Shown here: one piece after another, positions 44,842-53,303 of the stretch
Position numbering within the stretch: position 1 is the first letter of the stretch
Layout of the letters: each line of letters opens with the position of its first letter
Assembly (NCBI GenBank): GCA_040981125.1
Contig: JANRMQ010000015.1
Span: 1-64,000, forward strand
Reading direction: 5' to 3'
DNA length: 64,000 bases
Origin: DASSBQ01 sp040981125
Lineage (GTDB): Bacteria; Nitrospirota; Nitrospiria; Nitrospirales; Nitrospiraceae
Made by a program: the position numbers and the translations under genes
Notes under the pieces: generated by a model
The model's database searches: none
What the model was told of the DNA's origin: nothing
What the model saw: the letters and a program-made list of their open reading frames with translations, nothing else

Positions 44842-45339
44842 TTACAGATAGTGACTGTCGCCTCGTGCACTATAGAAGCGGCGGTGCAGAGCGTGTACCT
44901 CTTCCGCGAGTCCGGGAATCGGACCCTCCACGATGAGACTCGGGACAATCTCTTGGATCGGCAGAGGACGCACCGGGGAGGCAGGAACTCCCAGCTCGTT
45001 GAGCCAGGCGACCAGTTGCTCGGAAGAGCTCACATAGACGATACGGCCGAGCCCGACCCAGCCATGCGCCGCCGCGCACATCGGGCAATGTTCACCCGAA
45101 GTGTAGACGGTGGCAGCCGCTCTCTCCCGAGGGGCCATGTTCGCCGCGGCCCAGCGCGCCAGCTCAAACTCGGGATGACGGGTTCGGTCGCCGGAGCTCA
45201 CGCGGTTGTAATCCTCGGCGAGCATGGTTCCATCCTCAGCGACGAGCACAGAGCCGAAGGGCTCGTCTCCCTGCTCCAGGGCGGTAGCCGCCAACTCTAT
45301 GCAGCGGCGAAGGTGCTTCAGCTCAGCTTCGTTGGACAT
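44842..45339 (-). CDS. Nucleoside/cytidine deaminase-like zinc enzyme
   Basis: The 165-residue protein is set by GGAGA just before the ATG. It has the deaminase zinc core: RHPEFELARWAAANM (His ligand and the catalytic Glu as HPE instead of the common HAE) and YTSGEHCPMCAAAHGW (PxxC-type ligand pair Cys-Pro-Met-Cys). The GWVGLGRIVYVSSSEQL segment is typical of guanine/cytosine-type deaminases. The substrate remains open. Divergent from the DUF6687 gene, about 400 bases away. Confidence 0.88.
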   Translation of the reverse strand: MSNEAELKHLRRCIELAATALEQGDEPFGSVLVAEDGTMLAEDYNRVSSGDRTRHPEFELARWAAANMAPRERAAATVYTSGEHCPMCAAAHGWVGLGRIVYVSSSEQLVAWLNELGVPASPVRPLPIQEIVPSLIVEGPIPGLAEEVHALHRRFYSARGDSHYL

Positions 45340-45736
45340 GTTGTCTCCTGCTTTCATCTCGGTTTTCTTCCGGGGCCTGGACTGCGTAGAGCTCACCTGA
45401 GGCCGGAAAAAAGACCGGCGGGCCTTATGTGTATGACCGTCATTATGCAACCACGTGGTCTCATGTCAACGACTGATATGAGCGCTCCAATGTGTAGGCC
45501 GGACGATTCGGCACGATGTGTCGGGTTCTGAAGCAGGCGCCGGCCGCGGATGTTCCGCTTCTCCGGCCTATGGTTGATGGTGAGTCTCTTCGGTGCGGGA
45601 AATCGCCCTGCGGGGCTTGCTTATACACACGTTTGTCGGCATCATCCTAACCCGCGGAAGTTCACATCAACGGCAAAGCGGAACAAGCCGTCGGAAGGAA
45701 AACGACCCTGAGGGCGACTCAGAGCGCAGGCCTCGG

Positions 45737-46696
45737 ATGCGGTTTCTCCCATATAGTCGTCTTGATTCGCTTCCCAATATCATCGTCGATGGCGCGCCGG
45801 CACGGCATACGGTTCTGACGCTGTCGCATTGGCCAAAGAGCGGCACGCCTGCCGAACTCAAGGCAGACACGTCGGCGGAAATCGTCTTCAACTATCTCGA
45901 CACGCCGCGATTTCATGTTGACGCCGATATCGTGTCGAACAACCACTTCGACGAAGACGGCCTCGTAGGAATCTTCGCCATGCTGCAGCCGGTTTTGGCT
46001 GGGCGCCATCGCGACCTTCTGATCGATGTGGCTCAGGCCGGGGACTTTGGGGTGTTTGCGGATCGCCGAGCGGCACGGATCGCACTCACGATTTCCGCCT
46101 ATGCCGACGCAGACACGTCCCCTTTGTCGGGCAGTCTTTTTACCAAGCCATACGTCGAGCGGGCCGGCGAATTGTATGTCCGGCTTCTTGATATCCTGCC
46201 CCGGCTTCTGACCAATCCGGAGGAGTATCGTCCGCTGTGGGAGAGCGAAGATCAGAAGCTGTCGGCGAGCGAGAAACTCATTGAGCAGGGGATCGTCACG
46301 ATTGAAGAATGGGCTGACATTGAATTAGCCGTCGTCCGCATGCCCGAGGAGCTGATGCCGGCCGACTGCCACCCGTTTGCGATCCATAACAGGACCGCCT
46401 GCAGCAGACTGCTTATTCTCCGGGGCCGCCGCGTTGAGTTCCAGTATCGGTATGAAAGCTGGGTTCAAATGAAATCGCGGAAGCCGGCGCCGCGTGTAGA
46501 TCTATCCGCGCTGGCCGATGAATTGAATCAGGAAGAAGGCTCCAGCGGACAGTGGGTCTTTGACGGGGTCGATCAGATCACGCCCAGGCTTCATTTGGAG
46601 GGTAGTGAGGACAGCTCCATTCCGGTCGATGCCATTGTGAAATGCATCGCGCATCACTTGCAGACCGGGCGGCCTGCTTGGAATCCGTACGACTGA
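45737..46696 (+). CDS. DUF6687-like protein of unknown function
   Basis: From the Met before RFLPYSRLDSLPNIIVDG the protein has 319 residues. It matches what I recall of DUF6687: VLTLSHWPKSGTPAELKADTSAEIVFNYLD, the conserved SNNHFDEDGLVGIFAML (a metal-binding-like His-Asp-Asp set) and RYESWVQMKSRKPAPRVDLSALADELN. The His/Asp cluster recalls DHH-type phosphoesterases, but that is inference. The final QTGRPAWNPYD is usual. Followed by a methyltransferase gene on the other strand. Confidence 0.8.
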   Translation: MRFLPYSRLDSLPNIIVDGAPARHTVLTLSHWPKSGTPAELKADTSAEIVFNYLDTPRFHVDADIVSNNHFDEDGLVGIFAMLQPVLAGRHRDLLIDVAQAGDFGVFADRRAARIALTISAYADADTSPLSGSLFTKPYVERAGELYVRLLDILPRLLTNPEEYRPLWESEDQKLSASEKLIEQGIVTIEEWADIELAVVRMPEELMPADCHPFAIHNRTACSRLLILRGRRVEFQYRYESWVQMKSRKPAPRVDLSALADELNQEEGSSGQWVFDGVDQITPRLHLEGSEDSSIPVDAIVKCIAHHLQTGRPAWNPYD

Positions 46697-46711
46697 CGCA
46701 AGGTCACCATT

Positions 46712-47464
46712 CTATGCTCTCCTTTGGCCGACGACGGACACCCATGCCTGGGCGAACATGCCGTCGTTGCGACTCCAAGTCCTAAAGGTTTCCGCCGACC
46801 GTTCATCGCCGGCTCGCTCAAGTTGAACCGCAAGGTACTCAGCAATGAGCGGCAGCGAAGGGTAGCACTCGTACCGTGCCGACATGTGTATGATTCCAAA
46901 ACCGGCTACGGCGAGGTGCCCGGCGAGTTTGCGGCCCGCTTGAGTGTCACCTCCATTTCTGTTTTGCAGCGTTGTATAGGCCGTGATGGCGCGGGTCAAT
47001 TCGGGTGACGGCGGCGACAATATGAACCCGTTCCAATCCGGGCTGCACACTCCGAGGACTCCACCGGGCTTGAGAACACGATGAAAGTCTCTCAGGGCGA
47101 GAACAGGGTCGGATAGATGCTCGAGCAGGGCATGGCTGAAGATGCGATCGAAGCTGTCGTCAGCAAACGGAAGCTGATAGCAGTCGGCAGGTTGGAACGT
47201 GACATTGGCTATAGAGTGGGAGGCGGCCATGTTGCAGGCTCGTGCGACCTGTGACATGCTGAGGTCGATGCCGACCACGCGACCAGGGTAGACGCGCTCC
47301 GCTATCCCAAACGTGATGGATCCGGGGCCACATCCGCAATCCAACACCGAGACCCCTGCCGCAAGATACGCAGAAAAAAACTCGCCGTGCGAATCCAAAG
47401 ACCTCTTCGACATGAAGTCGACGGCATTCCCGCTATATCCCGGCGTGTAAAACTCGGCGTTCAC
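46712..47464 (-). CDS. Class I SAM-dependent methyltransferase
   Basis: The 250-residue protein has the SAM-binding motif VSVLDCGCGPGSITFGIAERVYPG, motif II region VVGIDLSMSQ, motif III ADCYQLPFADDSFDRIFSHALLEHL and the loop KPGGVLGVCSPDWNGF. It resembles UbiE/COQ5-type methyltransferases. The substrate is unknown. A conserved TAYTTLQNRNGGDTQAGRKLAGHLAVAGF helix recalls members acting on small aromatic or lipid compounds. Convergent with the DUF6687 gene. Confidence 0.92.
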   Translation of the reverse strand: MNAEFYTPGYSGNAVDFMSKRSLDSHGEFFSAYLAAGVSVLDCGCGPGSITFGIAERVYPGRVVGIDLSMSQVARACNMAASHSIANVTFQPADCYQLPFADDSFDRIFSHALLEHLSDPVLALRDFHRVLKPGGVLGVCSPDWNGFILSPPSPELTRAITAYTTLQNRNGGDTQAGRKLAGHLAVAGFGIIHMSARYECYPSLPLIAEYLAVQLERAGDERSAETFRTWSRNDGMFAQAWVSVVGQRRA

Positions 47465-47474
47465 TGTGAAGCTC

Positions 47475-47566
47475 TATCGCTCGTGCTTGCTGATGAAGTC
47501 GGTGATCATCTCGACGTAGGTGTCCGGATGCGTGGCGTGTGGGATATGTCCGGCGCCGTGAAAGGT
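47475..47566 (-). pseudogene. C-terminal remnant of an alpha/beta hydrolase
   Basis: The minus strand reads LTFHGAGHIPHATHPDTYVEMITDFISKHER then stop. This is the catalytic-His end of an alpha/beta hydrolase (GAGH loop). An in-frame stop stands just upstream, and no Ser-nucleophile region exists nearby. The gene is therefore 5'-deleted. It lies 10 bases before the methyltransferase start. Confidence 0.7.
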
Positions 47567-47674
47567 AAGACATCATGGACTCAGTATAACTCAGCCATTC
47601 ATGGATTCAATCCCTCGTGTAAGAGGAGCAGCGGCTGAGATGTGGCTCATCGTGCCGGAATGTGGAGTGTCCGG

Positions 47675-47790
47675 TCATCGAAACGCGATCGTGATTTTGA
47701 TGCTTCGTCCATAAAGACGAGTTCTTCCGGCCGAGGAAGGAGGTCAGGAACGGTCTTGAGGTCGCCGAGAGGTTCTTCGGTGTAATTCAT
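47675..47790 (-). pseudogene. Frameshifted duplicate of the CopG-type antitoxin
   Basis: The frame begins ATG-NYTEEPLGDLKTVPDLLPRPEELVFMDEA, matching the N-terminal half of the intact antitoxin gene 270 bases away (YTDEPLGDLKVVPDFLPRPEDLIFRDEG). Loss of one base after MDE changes the frame (GCATCAAAATCACGATC would otherwise read GIKITI) and the copy then ends. The DNA-binding CopG half is therefore not made. Confidence 0.75.
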
Positions 47791-48056
47791 CGCGCATAAC
47801 CCTGGCTTCTGGAAGGGCCCGATCATGACATTAGGGCCTTGTTTGCCACAGTACTAGATCAAGCATCTTTATCGCCGTAATGGTTGCTTCCGGGTACACA
47901 CTTCTAAAGCGTTGGAGAAGATATGCTCCATTGTCCGTCGTGAGAAACTCCTTGAAGCAACAAAGTAGGTTGTTGTGGACGTCGCATATGCGAATCGGGA
48001 CTATGATTCAAGTGGTCTCTTTACGACAGCTCTATTGTCCAAGAAATCCGTGTTGG

Positions 48057-48341
48057 CTAACCTGTTCGTGTCAATTTCGGGCGCTTCGGATTTGAACGTG
48101 ATGCTTGCGGTCGCGAATGATGCTCTGCATAGGTATCAAGCAGCCGCCGGATCATGCGCTGATACTGTGTATGATGTTTCCGTGCCTGGCCCTTGAAGAA
48201 TTCAACGCTTCTTCGGCTCAACGAAATGGTAACTTTGATTCCTTCGTCCCGAAAGATGAGGTCTTCCGGCCGAGGAAGGAAGTCAGGAACGACCTTGAGA
48301 TCGCCGAGAGGTTCGTCGGTGTACTTGATTTTCTCGCTCAT
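48057..48341 (-). CDS. CopG-type antitoxin (type II toxin-antitoxin), orphan
   Basis: The 94-residue protein fits the CopG antitoxin family of type II modules: an N-terminal KYTDEPLGDLKVVPDFLPRPEDLIF, then the ribbon-helix-helix GIKVTISLSRRSVEFFKGQARKHHTQYQRMIRRLLDTY. Usually a BrnT-type or HigB-like toxin precedes or follows. I find no toxin on either side within 500 bases. A frameshifted copy of its first half stands 270 bases downstream. The last 15 residues are basic and unconserved. Confidence 0.85.
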   Translation of the reverse strand: MSEKIKYTDEPLGDLKVVPDFLPRPEDLIFRDEGIKVTISLSRRSVEFFKGQARKHHTQYQRMIRRLLDTYAEHHSRPQASRSNPKRPKLTRTG

Positions 48342-48545
48342 CAATAACCTGCCTTTCCGCCCAGTAGCCGGCTGTTGACTACAGAGTTCTCAAAGACCCT
48401 CAGGCGAGCGCGGTGAGTTGAAGTATTCGAATCAATGTCGCTTTAGCGCTGAAATTCTGCCACAGCGAAGCAGTCTTCGCAAATTGGCAAGTGCTCAAGA
48501 AAAGGCTGCCGCTACCTTTTCGCGTGATTCATGCATATGTTCGTG

Positions 48546-49736
48546 TTAACGAAGATGGTCGTCGCGATCTTGCTGTTGTATTAGGAGATAGCCATAAACC
48601 CACCCAGAACCAAACCTGTTCTTTGGGTCTGGCTTTGAGCCAGAGATATAGTAGAAACGTTCATCAGGATTAAACCCGGTCACTACTTTATCAATAGTGT
48701 AATCGTAGTCGGACTGTATGCGGTGAACGATGGGCGATCCTTGGGAAGCCCTCTCATATACTGGGGCTTCGATGTAGATTGTAGGTGGGTCAAAAGGCAT
48801 CTCTCGACGCGGCCAGCGCTTTGCCCGCATATGCTGCTGCTTGCGTAAAAGAACCGAAATCGCACGGTCGAGGCAATATCGTGCATTTGCCAAAGTGGCC
48901 TCATTTGCCGGAAATGCCATATCGTACTTAATGTGCCAGGGGCTTCCTTTTTCAGATCGAAAAACTTCCGGCGTAAGCCGCCGCAGATTCTCGAGTTCGG
49001 CAGTGTTTACTCCCCATTCCATACCATCAAGACGAAGACGCTCATGATCTATCTGCACGTAGTCTATTGGATTTCTGACATTCTTCTCAATCCACTCCCT
49101 ATTTCGTGTCCAGTAAGGCGCCTTGTGCCCACCTCTGCCTAAGCTGATCAATCCCATTGGTTCATTTGGCTCGGCATCCGTCCATCTGTTAATCGCATAC
49201 TCGTACTCAACCTCAACGAACATTGCTTTTCTTACAGCGATGAGAGCCTCTAAGGGCTTATCCTGATCGAGCAGCGCAGCTGCCTCATTCAGGAAATCCC
49301 GCGCTTCATTTTCATCCAAGAGATCTGAGAGGAATATGTCTCGGAAGCTCTTGCCAAGAACTTGCGGAAGGATGCTAGAGACCGCTGCATCGGCAGACTG
49401 AGCATAGCCTCGAACCGTTACAGGTTCTGCGAGTTGGCCATAGTGCTTAGTTATAACTCGCTGCTTGTTCATGGCCTTAAGCGTGCCAGATTTTGGTACG
49501 TTGACGCCCGCTTGTCGAAGCTCACCGATAAGTTCATCGAAGGTCTTGGACTCTAACGCCTTTTGCTCATCAATATTTTTTTCAGTCAACATCGCGAGGA
49601 AGATTATTTCAAGCGCGTCCTGGAGCATTATAAGTCCTGCCGAACACATATGGCGATCACTTGAGTCAATAAGCCTTATTGCTTCATCGTAAAGCGTACG
49701 CGCCGTAAGTAGCGAATGTACGGTGGATGGTTTCAT
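48546..49736 (-). CDS. Unknown protein with HEPN-like N-terminus
   Basis: The 396-residue protein is AT-richer than its surroundings, which suggests transfer. The N-terminal 150 residues are helical (LLTARTLYDEAIRLIDSSDRHMCSAGLIMLQDALEIIFLAML), like the HEPN-type helical bundles often found in defence systems, but the RNase RX4-6H motif is not evident. The C-terminal half (200-396) is mixed, with WTRNREWIEKNVRNPIDYVQIDHERLRLDGMEWGV and a final GSGWVYGYLLIQ. No family recognised; a defence role is a guess from its neighbours. Confidence 0.7.
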   Translation of the reverse strand: MKPSTVHSLLTARTLYDEAIRLIDSSDRHMCSAGLIMLQDALEIIFLAMLTEKNIDEQKALESKTFDELIGELRQAGVNVPKSGTLKAMNKQRVITKHYGQLAEPVTVRGYAQSADAAVSSILPQVLGKSFRDIFLSDLLDENEARDFLNEAAALLDQDKPLEALIAVRKAMFVEVEYEYAINRWTDAEPNEPMGLISLGRGGHKAPYWTRNREWIEKNVRNPIDYVQIDHERLRLDGMEWGVNTAELENLRRLTPEVFRSEKGSPWHIKYDMAFPANEATLANARYCLDRAISVLLRKQQHMRAKRWPRREMPFDPPTIYIEAPVYERASQGSPIVHRIQSDYDYTIDKVVTGFNPDERFYYISGSKPDPKNRFGSGWVYGYLLIQQQDRDDHLR

Positions 49737-49842
49737 CGGAGATCAGAGCTCATGAATATTGATAGTGGGTGTACCAGGCATTGTTTGATCAAAGCGGCTT
49801 CTTCATAGAAAATATTTCAGTATTTGGACGTCATGAGCTTCT

Positions 49843-50139
49843 CTAAAAAGCAACCTGATGGCGGCACAGGCGGTGGAAGATATCCCAATGCCGCTCGCCC
49901 GGCGCAAGCGTCCCCGCGTTGGGATGATTGCGCAATGACTCAGCGAATTGCATGGCGAGGTCAAGCGAGTGGGATCGCCAAAGATGCGCGGATGGCTCAC
50001 CACTCGGAGAAAGCTGATCAGGGATTCCGAATGCCGTATCGGAATTGAGCACTTGGTTCAGCCAATCCAAGTAGTCGGAGTGGTGACTAGAATCCTCCCG
50101 ATGAGCATAGACCAACACATTAACGTCCGGCAGGATCAT
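49843..50139 (-). pseudogene. Disrupted VapC-type PIN-domain toxin
   Basis: The frame starts well, MILPDVNVLVYAHREDSSHHSDYLDWLNQVL, the first acidic cluster of a PIN domain. The middle (SPSGEPSAHLWRSHS) does not fit, whereas another frame in the same DNA reads FLRVVSHPRIFGDPTRL, exactly the expected sequence. So two compensating small indels changed the frame for about 20 residues. The normal C-terminus with the last acidic residues is lost: the frame ends at HRLCRHQVAF. Toxin activity is unlikely. The 3' half of vapB overlaps its start by 20 bases. Confidence 0.75.
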
Positions 50140-50377
50140 CAGAAGACTCCATCAGATCAAGCATAGAGGCAGTATCGTCGATATCCACGCCCGGAAGAAG
50201 TCCTCGCTTTCCGTACGTTTTCAACATCACATGATCACGCCGGCCGATTTTGCGGCGCCTGGCGAGCGCCTCGCGTAGCGCCTCTTCAATGATGGCAGTC
50301 ACCGTTGAGTTCGATGTGGTGGCGAGCTTCTTGATTTGAGCGAGGAGCTCATCCGGCAGGTTGATCGTTGTTCTCAT
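50120..50377 (-). CDS. VapB-type ribbon-helix-helix antitoxin
   Basis: The 85-residue protein begins MRTTINLPDELLAQIKKLATTSNSTVTAIIEEALREALARR, a clear ribbon-helix-helix DNA-binding domain. The C-terminal tail (GVDIDDTASMLDLMES) is what usually blocks the VapC toxin. It overlaps the toxin frame by 20 bases. The antitoxin is intact while the toxin next to it is damaged, so the module is probably now an orphan repressor. Confidence 0.9.
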   Translation of the reverse strand: MRTTINLPDELLAQIKKLATTSNSTVTAIIEEALREALARRRKIGRRDHVMLKTYGKRGLLPGVDIDDTASMLDLMESSDDPAGR

Positions 50378-50645
50378 ACATCAAGCATGCCGCCGAGGCA
50401 TAGTGATGTCAATTGCGACGTTATGGCTCTAGCTCCGGTGCATGACAGCCAGGTGTCCTCAAAGCCTCGTTCCCTCACCTTTCCTCATATCCCTTAGTCT
50501 CGCCACGGGCGGCCCGGTTCGATTCAGCGTCCTGTCAGAGGAAAGGAGAGAGCCCTTCGCCCGACTGTCCAACTGCGCTAAAACTTTTGGAAATCCTGCA
50601 CCGCCCTCATGAAAACGGAGGCAGCGACGACATGTGCCGGGACCC

Positions 50646-50671
50646 TGTCGATTTTCGCCTTCCCGCACGAC
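50646..50671 (+). promoter_or_regulatory. Putative ECF42 promoter P1 (TGTCGA-N16-CGAC)
   Basis: TGTCGA at 50646-50651 and CGAC at 50668-50671, 16 bases apart, with TT after the first box and TA after the second. It stands 45 bases before the first DGPF gene start. Matches four other sites in this cluster. Confidence 0.75.
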
Positions 50672-50716
50672 TATTTGACAACAGCGGCGATCACATCCGC
50701 ATGGGAGGACCGAGCC

Positions 50717-51073
50717 ATGAAATTCATGCTCATGTGCTGCGGCGAGGAAAAGAAATTTGCCGACATGCCCAAAACCGAAGTCGATACCATCATGGAGGAG
50801 ACGTCGACCTACTGCGAGGCGCTCCACAAGAACGGCACACTGATTACGGCCGAGGCCCTGGAGCCCGTCGATATGGCCGCCACCGTTCGGGTACGAAGCG
50901 GCAAACTATCCACGACCGACGGCCCCTTTGCCGAAACGAAGGAGCAGTTCGGTGGGTTCTTTCTCATCAACGCCAGAGATCTCAATGAGGCCATCCAGGT
51001 GGCCTCGAAATTTCCGTCGGCGCGCATCGGCAGCATGGAAGTGCGGCCGGTTAGGGAGCTGCAGCGGCAGTAG
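50717..51073 (+). CDS. DGPF (YCII) domain protein 1
   Basis: A 118-residue YCII-family protein; the DGPF motif is at residues 68-71, followed by AETKEQFGGFFLINARDLNEAIQVASKFPSAR. The fold is a ferredoxin-like barrel; a role in small-molecule turnover is assumed for the family but not known. The start is set by ATG 50717 after GGGAGGACCGAGCC. An ECF42-type promoter lies 45 bases upstream. First of four DGPF genes in the window. Confidence 0.92.
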   Translation: MKFMLMCCGEEKKFADMPKTEVDTIMEETSTYCEALHKNGTLITAEALEPVDMAATVRVRSGKLSTTDGPFAETKEQFGGFFLINARDLNEAIQVASKFPSARIGSMEVRPVRELQRQ

Positions 51074-51299
51074 CGGGCTTTTAGGACAGCGGAGCAAGGC
51101 GGAGCATCCGACGGTCGTCTCGCGTGTTGAGTGGTTGTCTGCGCGCAAGGGTCTTGCCCGTGAAGGAGGAAGAGATCACCTGCCGTGGAGACGGGGTTCA
51201 GACAAGTATCAATGAGGGTCCGACCGGTGCCGGTAGATAATCCTTATCAATGGTGTGGCCGCTCTCAGCATGGGTCAACGCGTCGCAATGGAGGAATCT

Positions 51300-51869
51300 A
51301 TGTTGAAGATTATTGCTCTTGTGGTGGTGGGTCTTCTTGTTGCGCTACTAGTCTATGCCGCGACCAAATCCGACACTTTCCTTGTCCAGCGGTCGGCCAG
51401 CATCAATGCGCCGCCAGAGAAGATCTTCCCACTTCTCAACGATTTTCACAGTTGGAGCGTATGGTCCCCCTATGAGAAGCTCGATCCTGAAATGAAGCGG
51501 ACCTACAGCGGTTCGCCGAACGGCAAAGGGGCTCGGTATGAATGGGAAAGCAGCGGCAAGGCGGGCGTGGGTCGCATGGAAATCTCGAACACGGCACCAC
51601 CTTCCCAGGTCTCTCTCACGTTGGATCTCGTGAAGCCGTTTGAAACCCACAACGTCGTTGATTTCACGTTGCAGCCGATGGGCGGCTCTACGAACGTCAC
51701 ATGGGCCATGCGCGGTCGTAGCCCCTACCTCGCTAAAGTGATGCATGTATTTTTCGATATGGATAGCATAGTGGGAAAGGACTTTGAGGCGGGCCTGGTA
51801 AATTTGAAAGGAATAGCCGAGCAATCAGCGGCGGCCGCGATGACATTGAGGCCCGCCTCTACTAGGTAA
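51300..51869 (+). CDS. SRPBCC-family lipid/hydrophobe-binding protein with membrane anchor
   Basis: The 189-residue protein, with a start set by GGAGG before ATG, has an N-terminal span (LKIIALVVVGLLVALLVYAAT). An SRPBCC domain follows (about 30-180: VQRSASINAPPEKIFPLLNDFHSWSVWSPYEKLDPEMK) with the typical strand NVTWAMRGRSPYLAKVMHVFFDMD. It binds a hydrophobic ligand in a pocket. A DGPF gene starts 32 bases downstream on the same strand. No own ECF42 promoter was found in the preceding 226 bases, so it may be read from P1. Confidence 0.85.
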   Translation: MLKIIALVVVGLLVALLVYAATKSDTFLVQRSASINAPPEKIFPLLNDFHSWSVWSPYEKLDPEMKRTYSGSPNGKGARYEWESSGKAGVGRMEISNTAPPSQVSLTLDLVKPFETHNVVDFTLQPMGGSTNVTWAMRGRSPYLAKVMHVFFDMDSIVGKDFEAGLVNLKGIAEQSAAAAMTLRPASTR

Positions 51870-51901
51870 GGAGGCATTCCTTTATTCATGGAGGGATTCA
51901 C

Positions 51902-52252
51902 GTGAAATATCTGTTGCTGATCTATGGAGACGAGCAGGCATTGAACGACACGGAGCGGCAAGACTGCTACAAGGAATCCACGCAACTCGCGCACGAACTC
52001 CGCGCGAACGGGCACTATCTGGCGGCGAATCCATTGCAGCCGACTGCGATGGCGACCAGCGTCCGGGTGCGCGACGGGAAACGGCTCGTGACCGATGGCC
52101 CCTTCGCGGAGACGCGGGAGCAATTGGGCGGGTACTTCCTCATCGACGCCAAGAATCTCGATGAGGCGTTGGCGATCGCGGCGCGGATCCCCATGGCTCG
52201 AAAGGGAACAGTCGAAGTGAGGCCTGTCTTGGAAATTTCAGGTCTGCCGTGA
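51902..52252 (+). CDS. DGPF (YCII) domain protein 2
   Basis: A 116-residue YCII protein starting at GTG after GGAGGGATTCAC. DGPF stands at 65-68 with AETREQLGGYFLIDAKNLDEALAIAARIPMARKGTVEVRP. It follows the SRPBCC gene by 32 bases. Its stop is followed in the same frame by the remnant of a GNAT gene. Close in sequence style to DGPF proteins 1 and 3. Confidence 0.92.
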   Translation: MKYLLLIYGDEQALNDTERQDCYKESTQLAHELRANGHYLAANPLQPTAMATSVRVRDGKRLVTDGPFAETREQLGGYFLIDAKNLDEALAIAARIPMARKGTVEVRPVLEISGLP

Positions 52253-52456
52253 ATCGAACAGCGGCGTGAGTACGGGTCGGCGCTCTTCAGGCACGCGTTG
52301 GATCGCATTGATCGTGAGGGCCATATCGCCTGCTGGAAGTCCACGAATACAACTAATATCCCGCTCTACCAACGCCATGGCTTCGAAGCCGTGGGAACCA
52401 TCCAAGTGGACGAAGTTCCGCCCTTCTTACTGCCAATGGTGCGTCGGCCGCGCTGA
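52253..52456 (+). pseudogene. C-terminal remnant of a GNAT acetyltransferase
   Basis: In the same frame as DGPF protein 2, immediately after its stop, the sequence reads SALFRHALDRIDREGHIACWKSTNTTNIPLYQRHGFEAVGTIQVDEVPPFLLPMVRRPR and stops. This is the end of a GNAT domain; the acetyl-CoA site is missing. It may have been fused or joined by a deletion. Confidence 0.75.
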
Positions 52457-52619
52457 CCGTTGCGGTCAGCAATCAAGCCCGTGACGGCGGGACATCCGTC
52501 ATCATGATGTGGGGCTTGTGCAAGAGCGGCGGTGTGGTCAAGGTATAGGCGTAGGCCTGACTCGAGCCTTTGGGGCCGAGCCTACTCGGCATGCCGGTCC
52601 CGGTACGCTAAAAGGCCTT

Positions 52620-52646
52620 TGTCGATTTTGGCACCGCCGTAACGAC
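52620..52646 (+). promoter_or_regulatory. Putative ECF42 promoter P2 (TGTCGA-N17-CGAC)
   Basis: TGTCGA at 52620-52625 and CGAC at 52643-52646, spacer 17, TTTT and TATC as flanks. It lies 162 bases before the VOC-DGPF pair. The spacing is one base longer than in the other sites. Confidence 0.65.
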
Positions 52647-52808
52647 TATCTGTAGCCGATGGACGTTGCGAGTAAGAAGGGAACTGAGCAACGCGGCGGC
52701 TGCATCCTAAGGAGTTCATTTGTCCGACACCCTTTCCAACGGTGGTACTGATTGCGGCTGGTGAAACATCAGACGCGAAACCCCCTCCACAACAAGAGGA
52801 GCGTGACG

Positions 52809-53303
52809 ATGCAAAAGATTACCCCTTGCCTATGGTTTGACGATCGGGCCGAAGAGGCGGCAAAATTCTATGTATCAATATTCAAGAATTCTAAGCTCGG
52901 TGCCATTACTCGCTATGGAGAGGCGGGGGCGGAAGCGTCCGGCAGACCCAGAGGCTCGGTCATGACCGTGACCTTCGAGATTGAGGGGCAGGAATTCCTG
53001 GCGTTGAACGGCGGCCCGATCTTCAAATTCACCGAAGCCGTCTCCTTCATGGTGCAATGTACGAGTCAGGAGGAGATGGACGAGATGTGGGGGAAATTGT
53101 CCCAGGGCGGAGAAGAAGGGCCGTGCGGCTGGCTAAAGGATAAATACGGACTGTCGTGGCAAATCATCACCCCAGGGTGGGACGAGATGATCACGAACAA
53201 AGATGCCGCAAAAACCGAGCGGGTCATGAAGGCGATCCTCACTATGAAAAAGCCGGATCTCAAGGCGATCCAGCAGGCGTATGAAGGATCGGTGCGGCCA
53301 TGA
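52809..53303 (+). CDS. VOC-family PhnB-like protein 1
   Basis: The 164-residue protein is of the PhnB (3-demethylubiquinone-9 3-methyltransferase-like) branch of the vicinal oxygen chelate superfamily. Signs are ITPCLWFDDRAEEAAKFYVSIFKNSKLGAITRYG, FLALNGGPIFKFTEAVSFMVQC and CGWLKDKYGLSWQIITP. The metal site of true VOC dioxygenases is not kept, so catalysis is uncertain. It overlaps DGPF gene 3 by four bases (ATGA), so the two proteins are made together. Start set by AGGAG about eight bases upstream. Confidence 0.9.
   Translation: MQKITPCLWFDDRAEEAAKFYVSIFKNSKLGAITRYGEAGAEASGRPRGSVMTVTFEIEGQEFLALNGGPIFKFTEAVSFMVQCTSQEEMDEMWGKLSQGGEEGPCGWLKDKYGLSWQIITPGWDEMITNKDAAKTERVMKAILTMKKPDLKAIQQAYEGSVRP

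Noticed and set aside
47800..48056. Possible toxin partner for the CopG antitoxin
   Set aside because: Neither strand gives a frame with BrnT, HigB or RelE character.
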